From NCBI RefSeq assembly GCF_011440305.1, contig NZ_JAAOIW010000012.1, forward strand, positions 124,001-188,000: a stretch of 64,000 nucleotides of DNA, given 5' to 3'. This stretch comes from Paenibacillus agricola. GTDB lineage: Bacteria; Bacillota; Bacilli; Paenibacillales; NBRC-103111. Under the pieces are notes generated by a model. The model had not been told where the DNA came from. It saw only the letters and a list, made by a program, of their open reading frames with translations, and did no database searches. Shown one piece after another: positions 6,625-15,844 of this stretch. The translations under genes were made by a program, and so were the position numbers. Numbering within the stretch: the first letter of the stretch is position 1; each line of letters opens with the position of its first letter.

Positions 6625-9213
6625 TTAGGACATTGTGAACAAAGGCAGCTCAAAGGAGCTGACGAAGCTCGCACTTACAGGGCGGATACGAATTTTGTAG
6701 TGGGCCAGATGCTCCAAATGAGCAGGAAGCGTAGCATGGTATTGGACCACACGATCCAATAGCTCTTGTACAGGCTCCATCATGACGACAACAGGAAACC
6801 ACTCCTGTTCACGCTGCTCGTAGTAGACGATCTCTACGACGGTATCCTTGTACCAAATGGGACCAAAGGCAATCTGCGCCGTCACTCCCTTTAAAGGCTG
6901 CGCCGGTTTGCTAGAAGCCTCAGGGACAGAACCAGCTGATCCAGGTACAGTTGCAAGGACGGGAGATGCGTCATTGTCGCTGCTTTCATCCTTAACATGC
7001 AGGACATGTACATGATGCCAATTCGATATAATAAACCGCTTATAATCGGCTACTTTGGTAACCAGGTCAAGCTGGTTGGCAACGAAAAGCAGCGTTCGCT
7101 TCAGCGAAGGGACATAAGCCTTGTTTGTATAATCCATCACCATCCGGTCGGTATTATACACGGGGGCAAGTGTTTGGATGGAACGCTTCATGCGCGCAAT
7201 CCAATCTGTAGACAATGGGCCTTGATTATAATAGAGCGGCACGATTTTTTGCTCAAGTGTTGTATAAATGGATTCGGTGTTTTCCAGCTCCTGCGTGTGC
7301 GGGTCGGCGTCATTGTTGCCCTCGATACTCCAGCCGTTGCTCCCGTCATAGCCTTCCTCCCACCAGCCATCAAGGATGCTGAAATTAATCGCGCCATTCA
7401 TGGCGGCTTTTTGCCCGCTAGTGCCGCTTGCTTCATAGGGACGGCGAGGGTTATTGAGCCAAATATCTACGCCCTGGACCAAATGGCGTGCCATATTCAT
7501 ATCGTAATTTTCAAGTAATACGATTTTACCGCGGAACCGGTCAATCAAGGAAATTCGATGAATTTCACGAATCATTTCTTGCCCGGGCTGGTCAGCAGGA
7601 TGTGCCTTTCCGGCAAAGAGGAATTGTACGGGTCGCTCCGGGTTGTTGACCAGTCTGTCCAGCCTGTCTAAATCGTTAAAAATAAGATTGGCTCGTTTAT
7701 ACGTTGCGAAACGGCGAGCGAAACCAATCGTAAGCGCCTTTGCAGACAAATAGCCGCTAGCCTCTTTGATCTGGGCAGTAGGCAATCCATTCCTGCTGTA
7801 TTGCTCGACCAGATTGGCACGGGCAAACTGGATCATTTTCTCCTTTAGCTGGGTATGCACATCCCACAACGATTGTGGGGGGATAAGCTCCAGCGATTTC
7901 CAAGTGGTTCCACTAGTCTGATCGGTTAACCAGTGCCCTGGTAAAAAACGGCTGAATAGCTCCTTCAGCTCGGGAGCCAGCCAGCTTGGCATGTGGACGC
8001 CGTTCGTTATATGGTTGATCGGCACCTCTTGCTCATGGATGTTGCCATGGAAAGAGCGGAACATATCCCGCGACACCTCGCCGTGGAGCTTGCTAACGCC
8101 ATTGCGCATGGCAGCGGTGTTCAGGGCAAGATGGGTCATATTGAACAGCTGATTGCCGTGGCCCTGCCCAAGCTGAAGCAGCTCTTGCTTATGGTTATTC
8201 CATTTCTCGAACAGCGAGCTGCAGTAGTATTCAATCATCCCTACTGTAAATGCGTCGTGGCCGGCAGGGACAGGGGTATGTGTAGTAAATACAGAGCTGG
8301 CACGAATCATTTCCAGAGCTACATGGAAAGGGACACCGGCACTCAGTTGCTCGTTGATGCGTTCGAAGGCCTGGAAGGCTGCATGCCCTTCATTGATGTG
8401 GTACACCGCTGTAGGCAAGCCTAAGGCGCGGAGTGCCTTGACACCGCCGGTACCCAGCAGTACCTCTTGGGCAATCCGGATATCCTGGTTGCCGCCGTAT
8501 AGCTGAGCCGTAATTTCGCGGTCCCAGGAGCTGTTGCCCTCCACATCGGCATCCAGTAAAAATACGGACATCCGCCCAACACGAGCTTGCCAGATTTTTA
8601 ACTGCACCGGCCGGTCTGCGATAGAGGCCTGGATAACAAGCTCCTCGCCATCGGCATTTAACACTGGAAGAACCGGAAGCTTGGTAAAATCATAGATGAT
8701 CTGCTCGGCTTGCTGCTGGCCATCCTGGTTTATTTTTTGCAGGAAATAACCTCTTTTATATAAAAGTCCAATGCCAATTAAAGGAATCCCCAAATCACTA
8801 GCTGACTTGCAATGGTCTCCGGCCAGAATGCCAAGCCCGCCTGAATAAATTTGCAACGATTCATGAAAGCCGAATTCCGCGGAAAAGTAAGCAATCGATT
8901 GTTGAAGATGCGCCGGATACGTATTTTGGAACCAGGTGGTTTCGTTAAGGTAAGTATCCCAGTGTGAGCAAACACGTTCATAGGATTCCATGAATACGGG
9001 ATCTTTGCTTAATGGGTTCCAAGCTGCAGAATCCGTCTCCAGTAAAAGCTGGACTGGATTATGTAGAGTTTGCTCCCAGCGCTGCCGATCGATAGAAGCA
9101 AACAGCTCCAAGGCATCATCATTCCAGCTAAACCACAAATTATAAGCAAGCTCAACTAATCGTTCAATTTTATGTGGCAGCCCAATATTTGGATAAGAAA
9201 CCTTTGGATTCAT
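6625..9213 (-). CDS. glgP: Alpha-glucan phosphorylase (GT35, TIGR02094 type)
   Basis: This 862-residue enzyme releases glucose-1-phosphate from alpha-1,4-glucans. The pyridoxal-phosphate site GTSGQKAAMNGAINFS lies near residue 600. The N-terminus (IGLPHKIERLVELAYNLWFSW, IAYFSAEFGFHESLQIYSGG) is that of the alpha-glucan phosphorylase subgroup known from Thermotoga and archaea, which lacks the regulatory region of glycogen phosphorylases. It stands alone, without glgBCDA neighbours, so maltodextrin use is as likely as glycogen turnover. GGGAGGGG lies 11 nt before the ATG. A loosely conserved linker rich in Ser, Pro and Ala occurs around residue 760. Confidence 0.93.
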   Translation of the reverse strand: MNPKVSYPNIGLPHKIERLVELAYNLWFSWNDDALELFASIDRQRWEQTLHNPVQLLLETDSAAWNPLSKDPVFMESYERVCSHWDTYLNETTWFQNTYPAHLQQSIAYFSAEFGFHESLQIYSGGLGILAGDHCKSASDLGIPLIGIGLLYKRGYFLQKINQDGQQQAEQIIYDFTKLPVLPVLNADGEELVIQASIADRPVQLKIWQARVGRMSVFLLDADVEGNSSWDREITAQLYGGNQDIRIAQEVLLGTGGVKALRALGLPTAVYHINEGHAAFQAFERINEQLSAGVPFHVALEMIRASSVFTTHTPVPAGHDAFTVGMIEYYCSSLFEKWNNHKQELLQLGQGHGNQLFNMTHLALNTAAMRNGVSKLHGEVSRDMFRSFHGNIHEQEVPINHITNGVHMPSWLAPELKELFSRFLPGHWLTDQTSGTTWKSLELIPPQSLWDVHTQLKEKMIQFARANLVEQYSRNGLPTAQIKEASGYLSAKALTIGFARRFATYKRANLIFNDLDRLDRLVNNPERPVQFLFAGKAHPADQPGQEMIREIHRISLIDRFRGKIVLLENYDMNMARHLVQGVDIWLNNPRRPYEASGTSGQKAAMNGAINFSILDGWWEEGYDGSNGWSIEGNNDADPHTQELENTESIYTTLEQKIVPLYYNQGPLSTDWIARMKRSIQTLAPVYNTDRMVMDYTNKAYVPSLKRTLLFVANQLDLVTKVADYKRFIISNWHHVHVLHVKDESSDNDASPVLATVPGSAGSVPEASSKPAQPLKGVTAQIAFGPIWYKDTVVEIVYYEQREQEWFPVVVMMEPVQELLDRVVQYHATLPAHLEHLAHYKIRIRPVSASFVSSFELPLFTMS

Positions 9214-9300
9214 CGCGTAGCTTACCCCTCCCGATATTTTTTTGGAAAACCTAATAAGAATTCACAAGAATGATAACTCGTTTGTTAATTACGTATGAGG

Positions 9301-10572
9301 TCATTTTAACCACTTCATACAATGTTTAACCGCAATATGTAAAGCATAAAACAGGATTAAGCATAGAAGTATACTAAGAAAGGCCACTACGTTCCATGTT
9401 ACCATATTACCCCATAATTCAGGTATAGAGGAAATGGTGTCGATTTTGTTGAAAAAGGCAGCAGCGGGCAAGTCCCGATAGCCCTGCAGGGGCTTCCATA
9501 GGAGCAGCACGGCCATAGCCGCGAGTAAGCCGTGTAGCATGCGTGCCATACAAAAAGGAAGGTAGCGGAGGTTGGTATGCTGCAGTAAGGAAACGACCTG
9601 CGCGTGTACAGACAGGCCAGCCCAGGAGAGGATAAAGGCAGCGATTGCGGTTTTGTGCATGAGGCTGATGGAGGTGTCTGCTGCTCCTGCTGCTTTGGCT
9701 CCAAGCGTGACCTCGAAGAGGCCGCCAGCGACTGCGGGAGAGAGAGCAGTTGGCAAGCCTAATAGATGCAGGATGGCATCGAGCCCGATATAAAGCGCCT
9801 GCATCAGGTGGGCAGAACTCATCATTTCCATAACAACTGCAAAAAAGACGACGAGGCCGCCGATTACCATCACAAGCTGTATAGAGGAGCGGATAGCCTG
9901 GCTAAGCATTTGGCCTAACGAGCGACCGTCACGCAGTCTGGCTGTATGCATGGCTTCAAAGGCTTGGGAGCCAAATTGGCGAATCGTCCTTGGTGGAGCG
10001 GGGGGAGCGGTAGAAGCAGCAAGAGAAGCCGCTTGCAGGCTTGTAGAGGTAGCGTGCTCCCCATGGAACCGCATCAGGAACCCTATGATAAAAGCAGTGC
10101 CATAGTGGGCTACAGCCAAAATTACAGCAAGGCTGGCATCATGAAAGAAACCAACCGAAACCGCACCGATTAGGAATATAGGGTCAGATGTTGTTGTAAA
10201 AGCAACTAATCGTTCGCCCTCGTCGCGGTTCACCAGCTTTTGCTCCCATAATTGTGAGGTCAACTTGGCTCCAACCGGATAACCCGCAGCGAAGCCCATC
10301 GCTAGAATAAAGCCGCCAATTCCTGGAATCCTAAATACGGGCCGCATCAAGGGGTCAAATAACATCCCGAAAAAATGGACGATCCCAAGGCCGAGCATCA
10401 TTTCGGATATTACGAAAAAAGGGAACAGGGCAGGGAATAACACATCCCACCAGATGGAGAGTCCATTAAGAGATGCTTCAAGCACCTGCACTGGGAATAC
10501 GAGCATCAATAGTAGCAAAGCCATAGCTATCAAACCAATCATATACATCGATGAAAATCTGTATAAAGGCAT
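9301..10572 (-). CDS. ylbJ: YlbJ-like sporulation integral membrane protein
   Basis: A 423-residue polytopic membrane protein with a nucleoside-recognition-type fold. Segments WWDVLFPALFPFFVISEMM, GFAAGYPVGAKLTSQL and TTTSDPIFLIGAVSVGFF are characteristic of YlbJ/SpoVV. SpoVV in Bacillus is implicated in moving dipicolinic acid across the outer forespore membrane. The start at 10572 is preferred because GGAAGGGG lies 7-8 nt upstream; a 12-codon upstream extension has no such site. Presence of this gene supports an endospore-forming host. Confidence 0.88.
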   Translation of the reverse strand: MPLYRFSSMYMIGLIAMALLLLMLVFPVQVLEASLNGLSIWWDVLFPALFPFFVISEMMLGLGIVHFFGMLFDPLMRPVFRIPGIGGFILAMGFAAGYPVGAKLTSQLWEQKLVNRDEGERLVAFTTTSDPIFLIGAVSVGFFHDASLAVILAVAHYGTAFIIGFLMRFHGEHATSTSLQAASLAASTAPPAPPRTIRQFGSQAFEAMHTARLRDGRSLGQMLSQAIRSSIQLVMVIGGLVVFFAVVMEMMSSAHLMQALYIGLDAILHLLGLPTALSPAVAGGLFEVTLGAKAAGAADTSISLMHKTAIAAFILSWAGLSVHAQVVSLLQHTNLRYLPFCMARMLHGLLAAMAVLLLWKPLQGYRDLPAAAFFNKIDTISSIPELWGNMVTWNVVAFLSILLCLILFYALHIAVKHCMKWLK

Positions 10573-10754
10573 AAGGATAACCCCTTCCTTACGGTTAGCA
10601 AGCATCACTTATGCTTATGTGGACAGGTAGGTAGACATGCCTGTAAATGTAGGACAAATATGCAGAAAAAAATTTTGAATGCTTGTAAATTTGCTGAATT
10701 TTCGAAACATATATGGTACAATTGAACTATTATGAGACTAGGGAGCTGATACTC

Positions 10755-10850
10755 ATGATGAGTGTAATTGCTGGGATTCTCGTATGCGCGTTTATTTATG
10801 TTATTAGGGAAACATTAATGACCTCGAATGAAGAGGATTTAGAAAACTAA
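10755..10850 (+). CDS. Small predicted single-pass membrane peptide (31 residues)
   Basis: ATG 10755 begins MMSVIAGILVCAFIYVIRET and continues to a charged tail ending EEDLEN. GGGAG lies 9 nt upstream and an extended -10 (TGGTACAAT, 10714-10722) precedes it by about 30 nt. One hydrophobic helix of about 15 residues is predicted. It resembles the short YnfE/TxpA-sized membrane peptides found before housekeeping genes but I do not recognise a family. The promoter plus ribosome binding site is the main support. Confidence 0.55.
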   Translation: MMSVIAGILVCAFIYVIRETLMTSNEEDLEN

Positions 10851-10945
10851 GTAACGATACTTAGCGGTTCCTTCTTTAGGTAGATGATGCTAATCGCTTC
10901 TGCATTAGCATCTTTGTTGTCTAATTTGTTGGGGGTGAGAATACA

Positions 10946-11344
10946 ATGGCTGAACAACAGGATAAACAGCCACCCGTAACTTTCTTTGAAGCTATTGGGG
11001 GAACGGAAACGATTCGCAGGATAGTTGAAGCGTTTTATCCATTGGTACAAGCCCATCCCTTACTTGGCCCTATTTTCCCTGAAAATATTGATCCCGTGAT
11101 GGCAAAGCAGATTTTATTTTTGACACAATTTTTTGGCGGACCGACTCTTTACACCGATAAGTATGGCCATCCTATGATGCGAGCACGGCATATGCCTTTT
11201 GAAATTACGCCAGAGCGGGCTGAAGCCTGGCTAAGCTGTATGAAGCAGGCTGTAGAATCAACCGACTTGGCGCCGGAATTGCAGGATTTTATGCTGGAAA
11301 GACTGAAAGGGCCTGCGCATCATTTTGTTAATACCAACGCATAG
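10946..11344 (+). CDS. Truncated haemoglobin, group II
   Basis: A 132-residue globin of the YjbI/GlbO class, which binds haem and oxygen or nitric oxide. Seen: FFEAIGGTETIRRIVEAFY at the N-terminus, FFGGPTLYTDKYGHPMMRARHMPF with the proximal histidine in ARHMPF, and the tryptophan in EAWLSCM expected at position G8 of group II. GGGGGTGAG precedes the ATG. It overlaps or abuts the DUF2225 gene and probably shares its message. Confidence 0.92.
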   Translation: MAEQQDKQPPVTFFEAIGGTETIRRIVEAFYPLVQAHPLLGPIFPENIDPVMAKQILFLTQFFGGPTLYTDKYGHPMMRARHMPFEITPERAEAWLSCMKQAVESTDLAPELQDFMLERLKGPAHHFVNTNA

Positions 11345-11357
11345 AGGAAGTGGATTT

Positions 11358-12068
11358 GTGGCTGTTGAACCTTTATACCAGATTAAGGTGGAATGTGCTT
11401 ATTGCAAGGTACCGTTTCAAACATCAAGAGTAAGACCAAGCTTCAAGAAAGTGATACAGACAGATACGGATTTTTGCGCTCACTATAAGGGAACGAACCC
11501 AGACTTTTACGTGGTAAGGGTTTGTCCTTCTTGTGGGTATGCGAGTACGGAAAATGCGGTCAATGAATTTAATGCCGAGCAGCTCCGGGCGATCCATGAA
11601 CGGGTAACCGCCAATTGGACCTACAAGGATTACGGCAATGAGCGTACTTGGGATGAGGCGATGCACACCTACAAGCTTGCATTGATATGTGCTCAATTAA
11701 GAAATGAGAAGGGCCGTGTTATTGCAGGACTGCTGCACCACATTGCTTGGCTATACCGCTACAAAAATGATGAAGCTCAGGAAAAACGTTTTTTGCAATT
11801 CGCATTGGATGCCTATACAACGGTATTAGAGAGCGAAACGGCTGAGCTTAACAATGCTCGATTGATGTATTTAATGGGCGAATTAAACCGCAGATTGAAA
11901 AACTATGCGCCTGCTGTTAAATGGTTTGCGAGGGTTATTAATGATAAGCGGATTATAGATGCTGGGATGATCACTGCTTCACGGAACCAATGGTTTGCTG
12001 TAAGAGAAGATATGCTGGCTGAAAAGCTGGAGCTTCCACCGGAATTAATGGATGCACAGAAATCATAA
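11358..12068 (+). CDS. DUF2225 family protein
   Basis: A 236-residue cytosolic protein. The N-terminal zinc-ribbon-like part has CAYCKVPF (two cysteines) and later CPSCGYAS (two cysteines). The C-terminal part is helical with TPR-like content (YKLALICAQLR, LMYLMGELNRRLKNYAPAVKWF). These features match DUF2225, a Firmicute family of unknown function. GTG 11358 is chosen as start because GAGGAAG lies about 8 nt upstream; the ATG at 11325 would extend it back into the globin gene. Confidence 0.85.
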   Translation: MAVEPLYQIKVECAYCKVPFQTSRVRPSFKKVIQTDTDFCAHYKGTNPDFYVVRVCPSCGYASTENAVNEFNAEQLRAIHERVTANWTYKDYGNERTWDEAMHTYKLALICAQLRNEKGRVIAGLLHHIAWLYRYKNDEAQEKRFLQFALDAYTTVLESETAELNNARLMYLMGELNRRLKNYAPAVKWFARVINDKRIIDAGMITASRNQWFAVREDMLAEKLELPPELMDAQKS

Positions 12069-12114
12069 TGTGCATAAAAGGGTAATGTGTAAAAATAGCA
12101 ACAGCCAATGTGTG

Positions 12115-12166
12115 AAAACGCTTAGTGCGGGGCTCTCGATGAGTTGCCGCGCTAAGCGTTTTTGCT
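12115..12166. terminator. Convergent terminator between DUF2225 gene and diguanylate cyclase
   Basis: Arms AAAACGCTTAGTGCGG (12115-12130) and its complement at 12147-12162 pair over 16 bp with one wobble, followed by TTTTTG. A-run and T-run flank both sides, so it can act in both directions. The stop codon of the leftward gene lies inside the stem. Confidence 0.85.
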
Positions 12167-13243
12167 TGTAATTAATGGCATGGATGAATATAAGGTGGAA
12201 CGGTTCTTGCCATTGTGTTTAGAAGAATAGAGGGCTTCATCGGCTTCCGATATAATTCGCAATAAATCGATCTGGGGGCGAATTGAAATTGAAATACCTA
12301 TAGAGATTGTAATGTTGGTTTCCTCTAACGAGCTTGACCGGTGCGACTCTACAGCCTTGCATAGCTTCTGGGCATAAACCGATAGCTCTACATCATCCGT
12401 AATATGGCTAAGCACGATAAATTCCTCCCCTCCATAACGAGCGGCATAATCATGCTCATTAATGGTAGTACGCAGAATTTGTCCGACCTCGCATAATAAA
12501 CGATCCCCTTGCATATGTCCATATGTATCATTGAAGCGCTTAAAATTGTCAATATCGATCATCATAATAGAAAGCGGGCGAAGCTTTACGGTATTTTGGG
12601 CAATCGTCATAAAGCTGCGTAAATTGGGAAGCCCTGTAAGGCCGTCCTGGTTGGCTTGCAATTCCAAACGCCGCTGGAGGTTCAAGGATCGGTTGTCATC
12701 GTTGTACATGGCGATTAGAATGGTTACAACAAGAGTGAAAATAATAAAAAGAAAAAGTTCATCGATGTAAAGAGCTAAAGCTGCGCCCGCCTGCATATAT
12801 CCATTGTAAAGAATTCGAACAGAGCCTAAGAGCATGCATAACTTGAGTCCATCTAAAAAAGGGATATTCACATAACCGGAAGCGCTCTCTTTTCGATGAA
12901 ATAAGGAGCTTGCGATAGCAGGAGCCATCAAGTCCTGAACGATTTGAAGAAGCGTAGGGGATTCCGTAAATTGATACATGTACAATGCCGGCAGCAGCGT
13001 GGAGAGGATCGCAACGATTCCGCCAAAACGAAGCCCTGCCATAATAACCGGGACACCGTAGAATACGGCAGCAAAGCCGTTAACAGTATGAGGCTGCATC
13101 ATCATGATGATGCAAGCCACACCTGTTAATAATGGAGCACTCCATAGCTCAAAACGTTCCATAAATAGACGGTTTTTCAATTTCAAGGCGACATAGCTTA
13201 TAGCGATTAATATACAAGCGTTAGTGAAGGCTATTAAACTCAT
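12152..13243 (-). CDS. Membrane-anchored diguanylate cyclase (GGDEF)
   Basis: The protein makes cyclic di-GMP from GTP. Residues 1-185 hold five to six hydrophobic helices in the 5TMR-LYT-like arrangement (MIMMMQPHTVNGFAAVFYGVP region). The GGDEF domain follows from about residue 200 (NQDGLTGLPNLRSF), with IDIDNFKRFNDTYGH and the catalytic GGEEF loop near residue 268. No EAL or HD-GYP domain is present, and no RxxD inhibitory site is evident immediately upstream of GGEEF. ATG 13243 has AGGAG 10 nt upstream; GTG 13255 is a weaker alternative. Confidence 0.92.
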   Translation of the reverse strand: MSLIAFTNACILIAISYVALKLKNRLFMERFELWSAPLLTGVACIIMMMQPHTVNGFAAVFYGVPVIMAGLRFGGIVAILSTLLPALYMYQFTESPTLLQIVQDLMAPAIASSLFHRKESASGYVNIPFLDGLKLCMLLGSVRILYNGYMQAGAALALYIDELFLFIIFTLVVTILIAMYNDDNRSLNLQRRLELQANQDGLTGLPNLRSFMTIAQNTVKLRPLSIMMIDIDNFKRFNDTYGHMQGDRLLCEVGQILRTTINEHDYAARYGGEEFIVLSHITDDVELSVYAQKLCKAVESHRSSSLEETNITISIGISISIRPQIDLLRIISEADEALYSSKHNGKNRSTLYSSMPLITSKNA

Positions 13244-13331
13244 TCTGATTTCCACTCCTGGAAAGAGCCGGTTATTCGCTGTGGGGCTAGAAACAAGACG
13301 AGTTGTTATTCATGCTGCGATTATTCCCGAA

Positions 13332-13571
13332 TCAGCGTTTATTTCTTACAGGTTGGTTCGCAAGCAAATAATCGTGATCTGCTTCAACGATCATCAGTTT
13401 GTTGCGGCAGCAGGGAAGGATCAACAATCGTTTGACGCCGCGGCTGAGGTCCGGGAGGTCTTTCTTTTTGAAGGGTAGAATGACGTTGTCTTTTCTGCAA
13501 AATGGGCATTCGTTTACATACATATCTTGTTGGATCAGTTCGTAAGGTAAAGTGTTTTCAAAAGGAATCAT
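13332..13571 (-). CDS. Small CxxC protein of unknown function
   Basis: A 79-residue protein with a CPFCRKDNV knuckle near residue 22 and a second cysteine pair in LPCCRNKL near residue 54, suggesting one zinc site. It overlaps the upstream yycC-like gene by four bases (ATGA), so the two are co-translated. I recognise no described function. Confidence 0.6.
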   Translation of the reverse strand: MIPFENTLPYELIQQDMYVNECPFCRKDNVILPFKKKDLPDLSRGVKRLLILPCCRNKLMIVEADHDYLLANQPVRNKR

Positions 13572-13768
13572 GATTGGGGTTCCGTTTTGGGGGTGTCATC
13601 AAGCTTGTCATCAGGCTTTTCAGAGGATGAGCCAGGAATGCTTTTGGCGAGCTCAGCCAGTTTTTGCAATAAAATATGCTGGGGCATATGCAATACATGC
13701 TCAACAGGCATATTCAGCTGTTTAGCTAGCTTTTGGGCGGTTTCTAAAGAAATTTGCAAAGGCTTCAT
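13568..13768 (-). CDS. yycC: YycC-like protein
   Basis: A 66-residue protein. Residues 1-42 (MKPLQISLETAQKLAKQLNM, then PVEHVLHMPQHILLQKLAEL) match YycC of Bacilli, whose function is not known. The remaining 24 residues are a charged, probably disordered tail. AGGAG precedes the ATG by 11 nt and an 18-bp palindrome lies upstream. Confidence 0.8.
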   Translation of the reverse strand: MKPLQISLETAQKLAKQLNMPVEHVLHMPQHILLQKLAELAKSIPGSSSEKPDDKLDDTPKTEPQS

Positions 13769-13784
13769 ACTGGAATCAACTCCT

Positions 13785-13802
13785 GTCTATAGATCTATAG
13801 AC
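13785..13802. promoter_or_regulatory. Perfect 18-bp palindrome upstream of yycC
   Basis: GTCTATAGATCTATAGAC is a perfect dyad located 17 nt before the leftward yycC start and about 125 nt before the rightward peptidase start. It has the size and symmetry of a dimeric repressor operator; no regulator can be named from sequence. Confidence 0.55.
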
Positions 13803-13927
13803 CTCATTTAAACATAACGAGGATCACAATTCAACCAAAATTTGGAGTTTCCGTATTTTGGATCAAGCCAAAAATATGGTTTAATGGTAGAGTGACTAAT
13901 TTTTCAGGAAAGGTGCGGTGCTTATAT

Positions 13928-15715
13928 ATGCAAAAACCTTTGAAGCAAACATGGGATTTAGATTCATTTTTTTCGGGCGGCAGCAGCTCGGTTGCGTTTA
14001 CGCAATTTTTGGAGGCCATTCGTACAGATAATGGCAAGCTGGTAGAACAGCTTGATCAATGGAAGCCCGAGCAAGCCCATGAAGTGGCAGCGCTGCTGCC
14101 CATTTTGGACTTGCTGCAATCAATTGTCATGAAGCTGAGGGAGGCAGATTCGTTCGTAGCCTGCCTTGCAGCCGAGAACCAAGCGGATAAAGCCGCCATT
14201 GCCCTGGCTGGACATGTTAAGACCTACTCGGCTGTATATGCCTCAGCGATGACGCGCTTCGACCAATATTTGGCAGAAATTAGCGATTCGCATTGGGAGC
14301 AGCTGCTGAAAAGCGAGGAGCTAAAGGAAATCGCTTATCCTTTAACGGAGCGGAGGGCATTGGCTGTTGAAAAGCTGTCGCCTGAGCAGGAGGCATTGGT
14401 GAATGAGCTGGCCATAGATGGCTACCACGGATGGGGCGAGGCTTACAATACGACCGTGAGCAAATTTCGGATCAGCTATGAGGAGAACGGTGAGCTTATC
14501 GAGCTTTCGGCGGGGCAAGCGGCGAATAAAATGCATAACCCGGATCGCGCAGTCCGCGAGCAATTATTCCGGTTGTGGGAAGACAAGTGGGCTGACCATG
14601 CTGATTATTGCGCAGATGCCTTAAACCATCTGGCAGGCTTTCGCTTAAAGCTTTATGAGCGCCGCGGGTGGGAAGGCATACATAAAGAACCATTGTCGAT
14701 CAACCGTATGTCCAAGGAAACGTTGGATGCCATGTGGGGTGTGATTGACAAGAGCAAAGGCATCTTTGTCGAGTATTTGCAGCGCAAGGCAAAGCTGCTT
14801 GGCGTGGAGCGCTTAAGCTGGTACGACGTCGAGGCACCTGTCGGCACAGGAAGCAAGCATTTCAGCTACGACGAAGGAGCCAAGCTGATCGTCGATCAGT
14901 TCCGCCACTTCAGCCCGAAGCTGGCTGACTTCTCGCAAGGCGCTTTCGAAGCGGGCTGGATCGAGGCTGAGGACCGTCCGGGCAAAAGGCCGGGGGGCTT
15001 CTGCACCTCGTTCCCGATTGCCGAGCAAACGCGGATCTTTATGACCTACGCGGGCACAGCCTCCAATGTGTCAACGCTGGCACATGAGCTTGGCCATGGC
15101 TACCACCAGCATGTGATGAACGACTTGCCCGCATTGGCGCAGGATTATGCGATGAATGTGGCAGAAACGGCGTCGACCTTCGCGGAGCTGATCGTGTCGG
15201 ATGCCGCGATGAAAAGTGCCTCCAATGAGGAGGAACGCTTGACGCTGCTCGAAGACAAGATTCAGCGCTCTGTCGCTTTCTACATGAACATTCATGCACG
15301 GTTCTTATTCGAAACGAAGTTCTACGAGGAGCGCGCCAAAGGCTTGGTAAGCGTGGAGCGGCTTAACGAATTGATGGTGGAATCGCAGAAGCTGGGCTAC
15401 CTTGATGCATTGGAGGAATACCATCCGCATTTCTGGGCATCCAAGCTGCATTTCTACATTACCGAAGTGCCATTCTATAACTTCCCGTACACGTTTGGTT
15501 ACATGTTTAGCGCGGGTATTTATGCCGAAGCGGTTCGTCAAGGAGCTGCTTTCGAGGACAAATATATCGCGTTATTACGCGATACAGGCAGAATGCCTGT
15601 CGAGGAGTTGGCACAAAAGCATCTAGGCGTGGACCTGCGCAAAGCTGAGTTTTGGCAGCAGGCGATGGACCTGTCGGTTGCGGATGTGCGTGAGTTTTTG
15701 AAGCTGACCGAGTAA
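13928..15715 (+). CDS. M3 family oligoendopeptidase (PepF type)
   Basis: A 595-residue cytosolic zinc peptidase that cleaves short peptides. The HEXXH site is HELGHGYHQ near residue 387, preceded by MTYAGTASNVSTLAHELGH in the typical order. Domain order is a helical N-terminal region followed by the M3 catalytic domain, ending with YFYNFPYTFGYMFSAGIY-like residues common to PepF. ATG 13928 aligns with the usual family start; an upstream in-frame ATG at 13892 lacks a ribosome binding site. An extended -10-like TGGTTTAAT lies at 13877-13885. Confidence 0.93.
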   Translation: MQKPLKQTWDLDSFFSGGSSSVAFTQFLEAIRTDNGKLVEQLDQWKPEQAHEVAALLPILDLLQSIVMKLREADSFVACLAAENQADKAAIALAGHVKTYSAVYASAMTRFDQYLAEISDSHWEQLLKSEELKEIAYPLTERRALAVEKLSPEQEALVNELAIDGYHGWGEAYNTTVSKFRISYEENGELIELSAGQAANKMHNPDRAVREQLFRLWEDKWADHADYCADALNHLAGFRLKLYERRGWEGIHKEPLSINRMSKETLDAMWGVIDKSKGIFVEYLQRKAKLLGVERLSWYDVEAPVGTGSKHFSYDEGAKLIVDQFRHFSPKLADFSQGAFEAGWIEAEDRPGKRPGGFCTSFPIAEQTRIFMTYAGTASNVSTLAHELGHGYHQHVMNDLPALAQDYAMNVAETASTFAELIVSDAAMKSASNEEERLTLLEDKIQRSVAFYMNIHARFLFETKFYEERAKGLVSVERLNELMVESQKLGYLDALEEYHPHFWASKLHFYITEVPFYNFPYTFGYMFSAGIYAEAVRQGAAFEDKYIALLRDTGRMPVEELAQKHLGVDLRKAEFWQQAMDLSVADVREFLKLTE

Positions 15716-15766
15716 ACCAGTAAGCAAGCGCACCAAGAATTCGCATGTTCGAAGAGACACGTCGTC

Positions 15767-15815
15767 AATAAGCCTCGACCTCCACATATCGGTGGAAATC
15801 GAGGCTTATTTTTCT
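15767..15815 (+). terminator. Rho-independent terminator after the M3 peptidase
   Basis: AATAAGCCTCGA pairs with TCGAGGCTTATT, extended by TCCAC/GTGGA in the upper stem, and is followed by TTTTTCTG. It sits between convergent genes. Confidence 0.88.
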
Positions 15816-15844
15816 GTGTGCAATTTTTCTCGTCTTAGTCCGGC

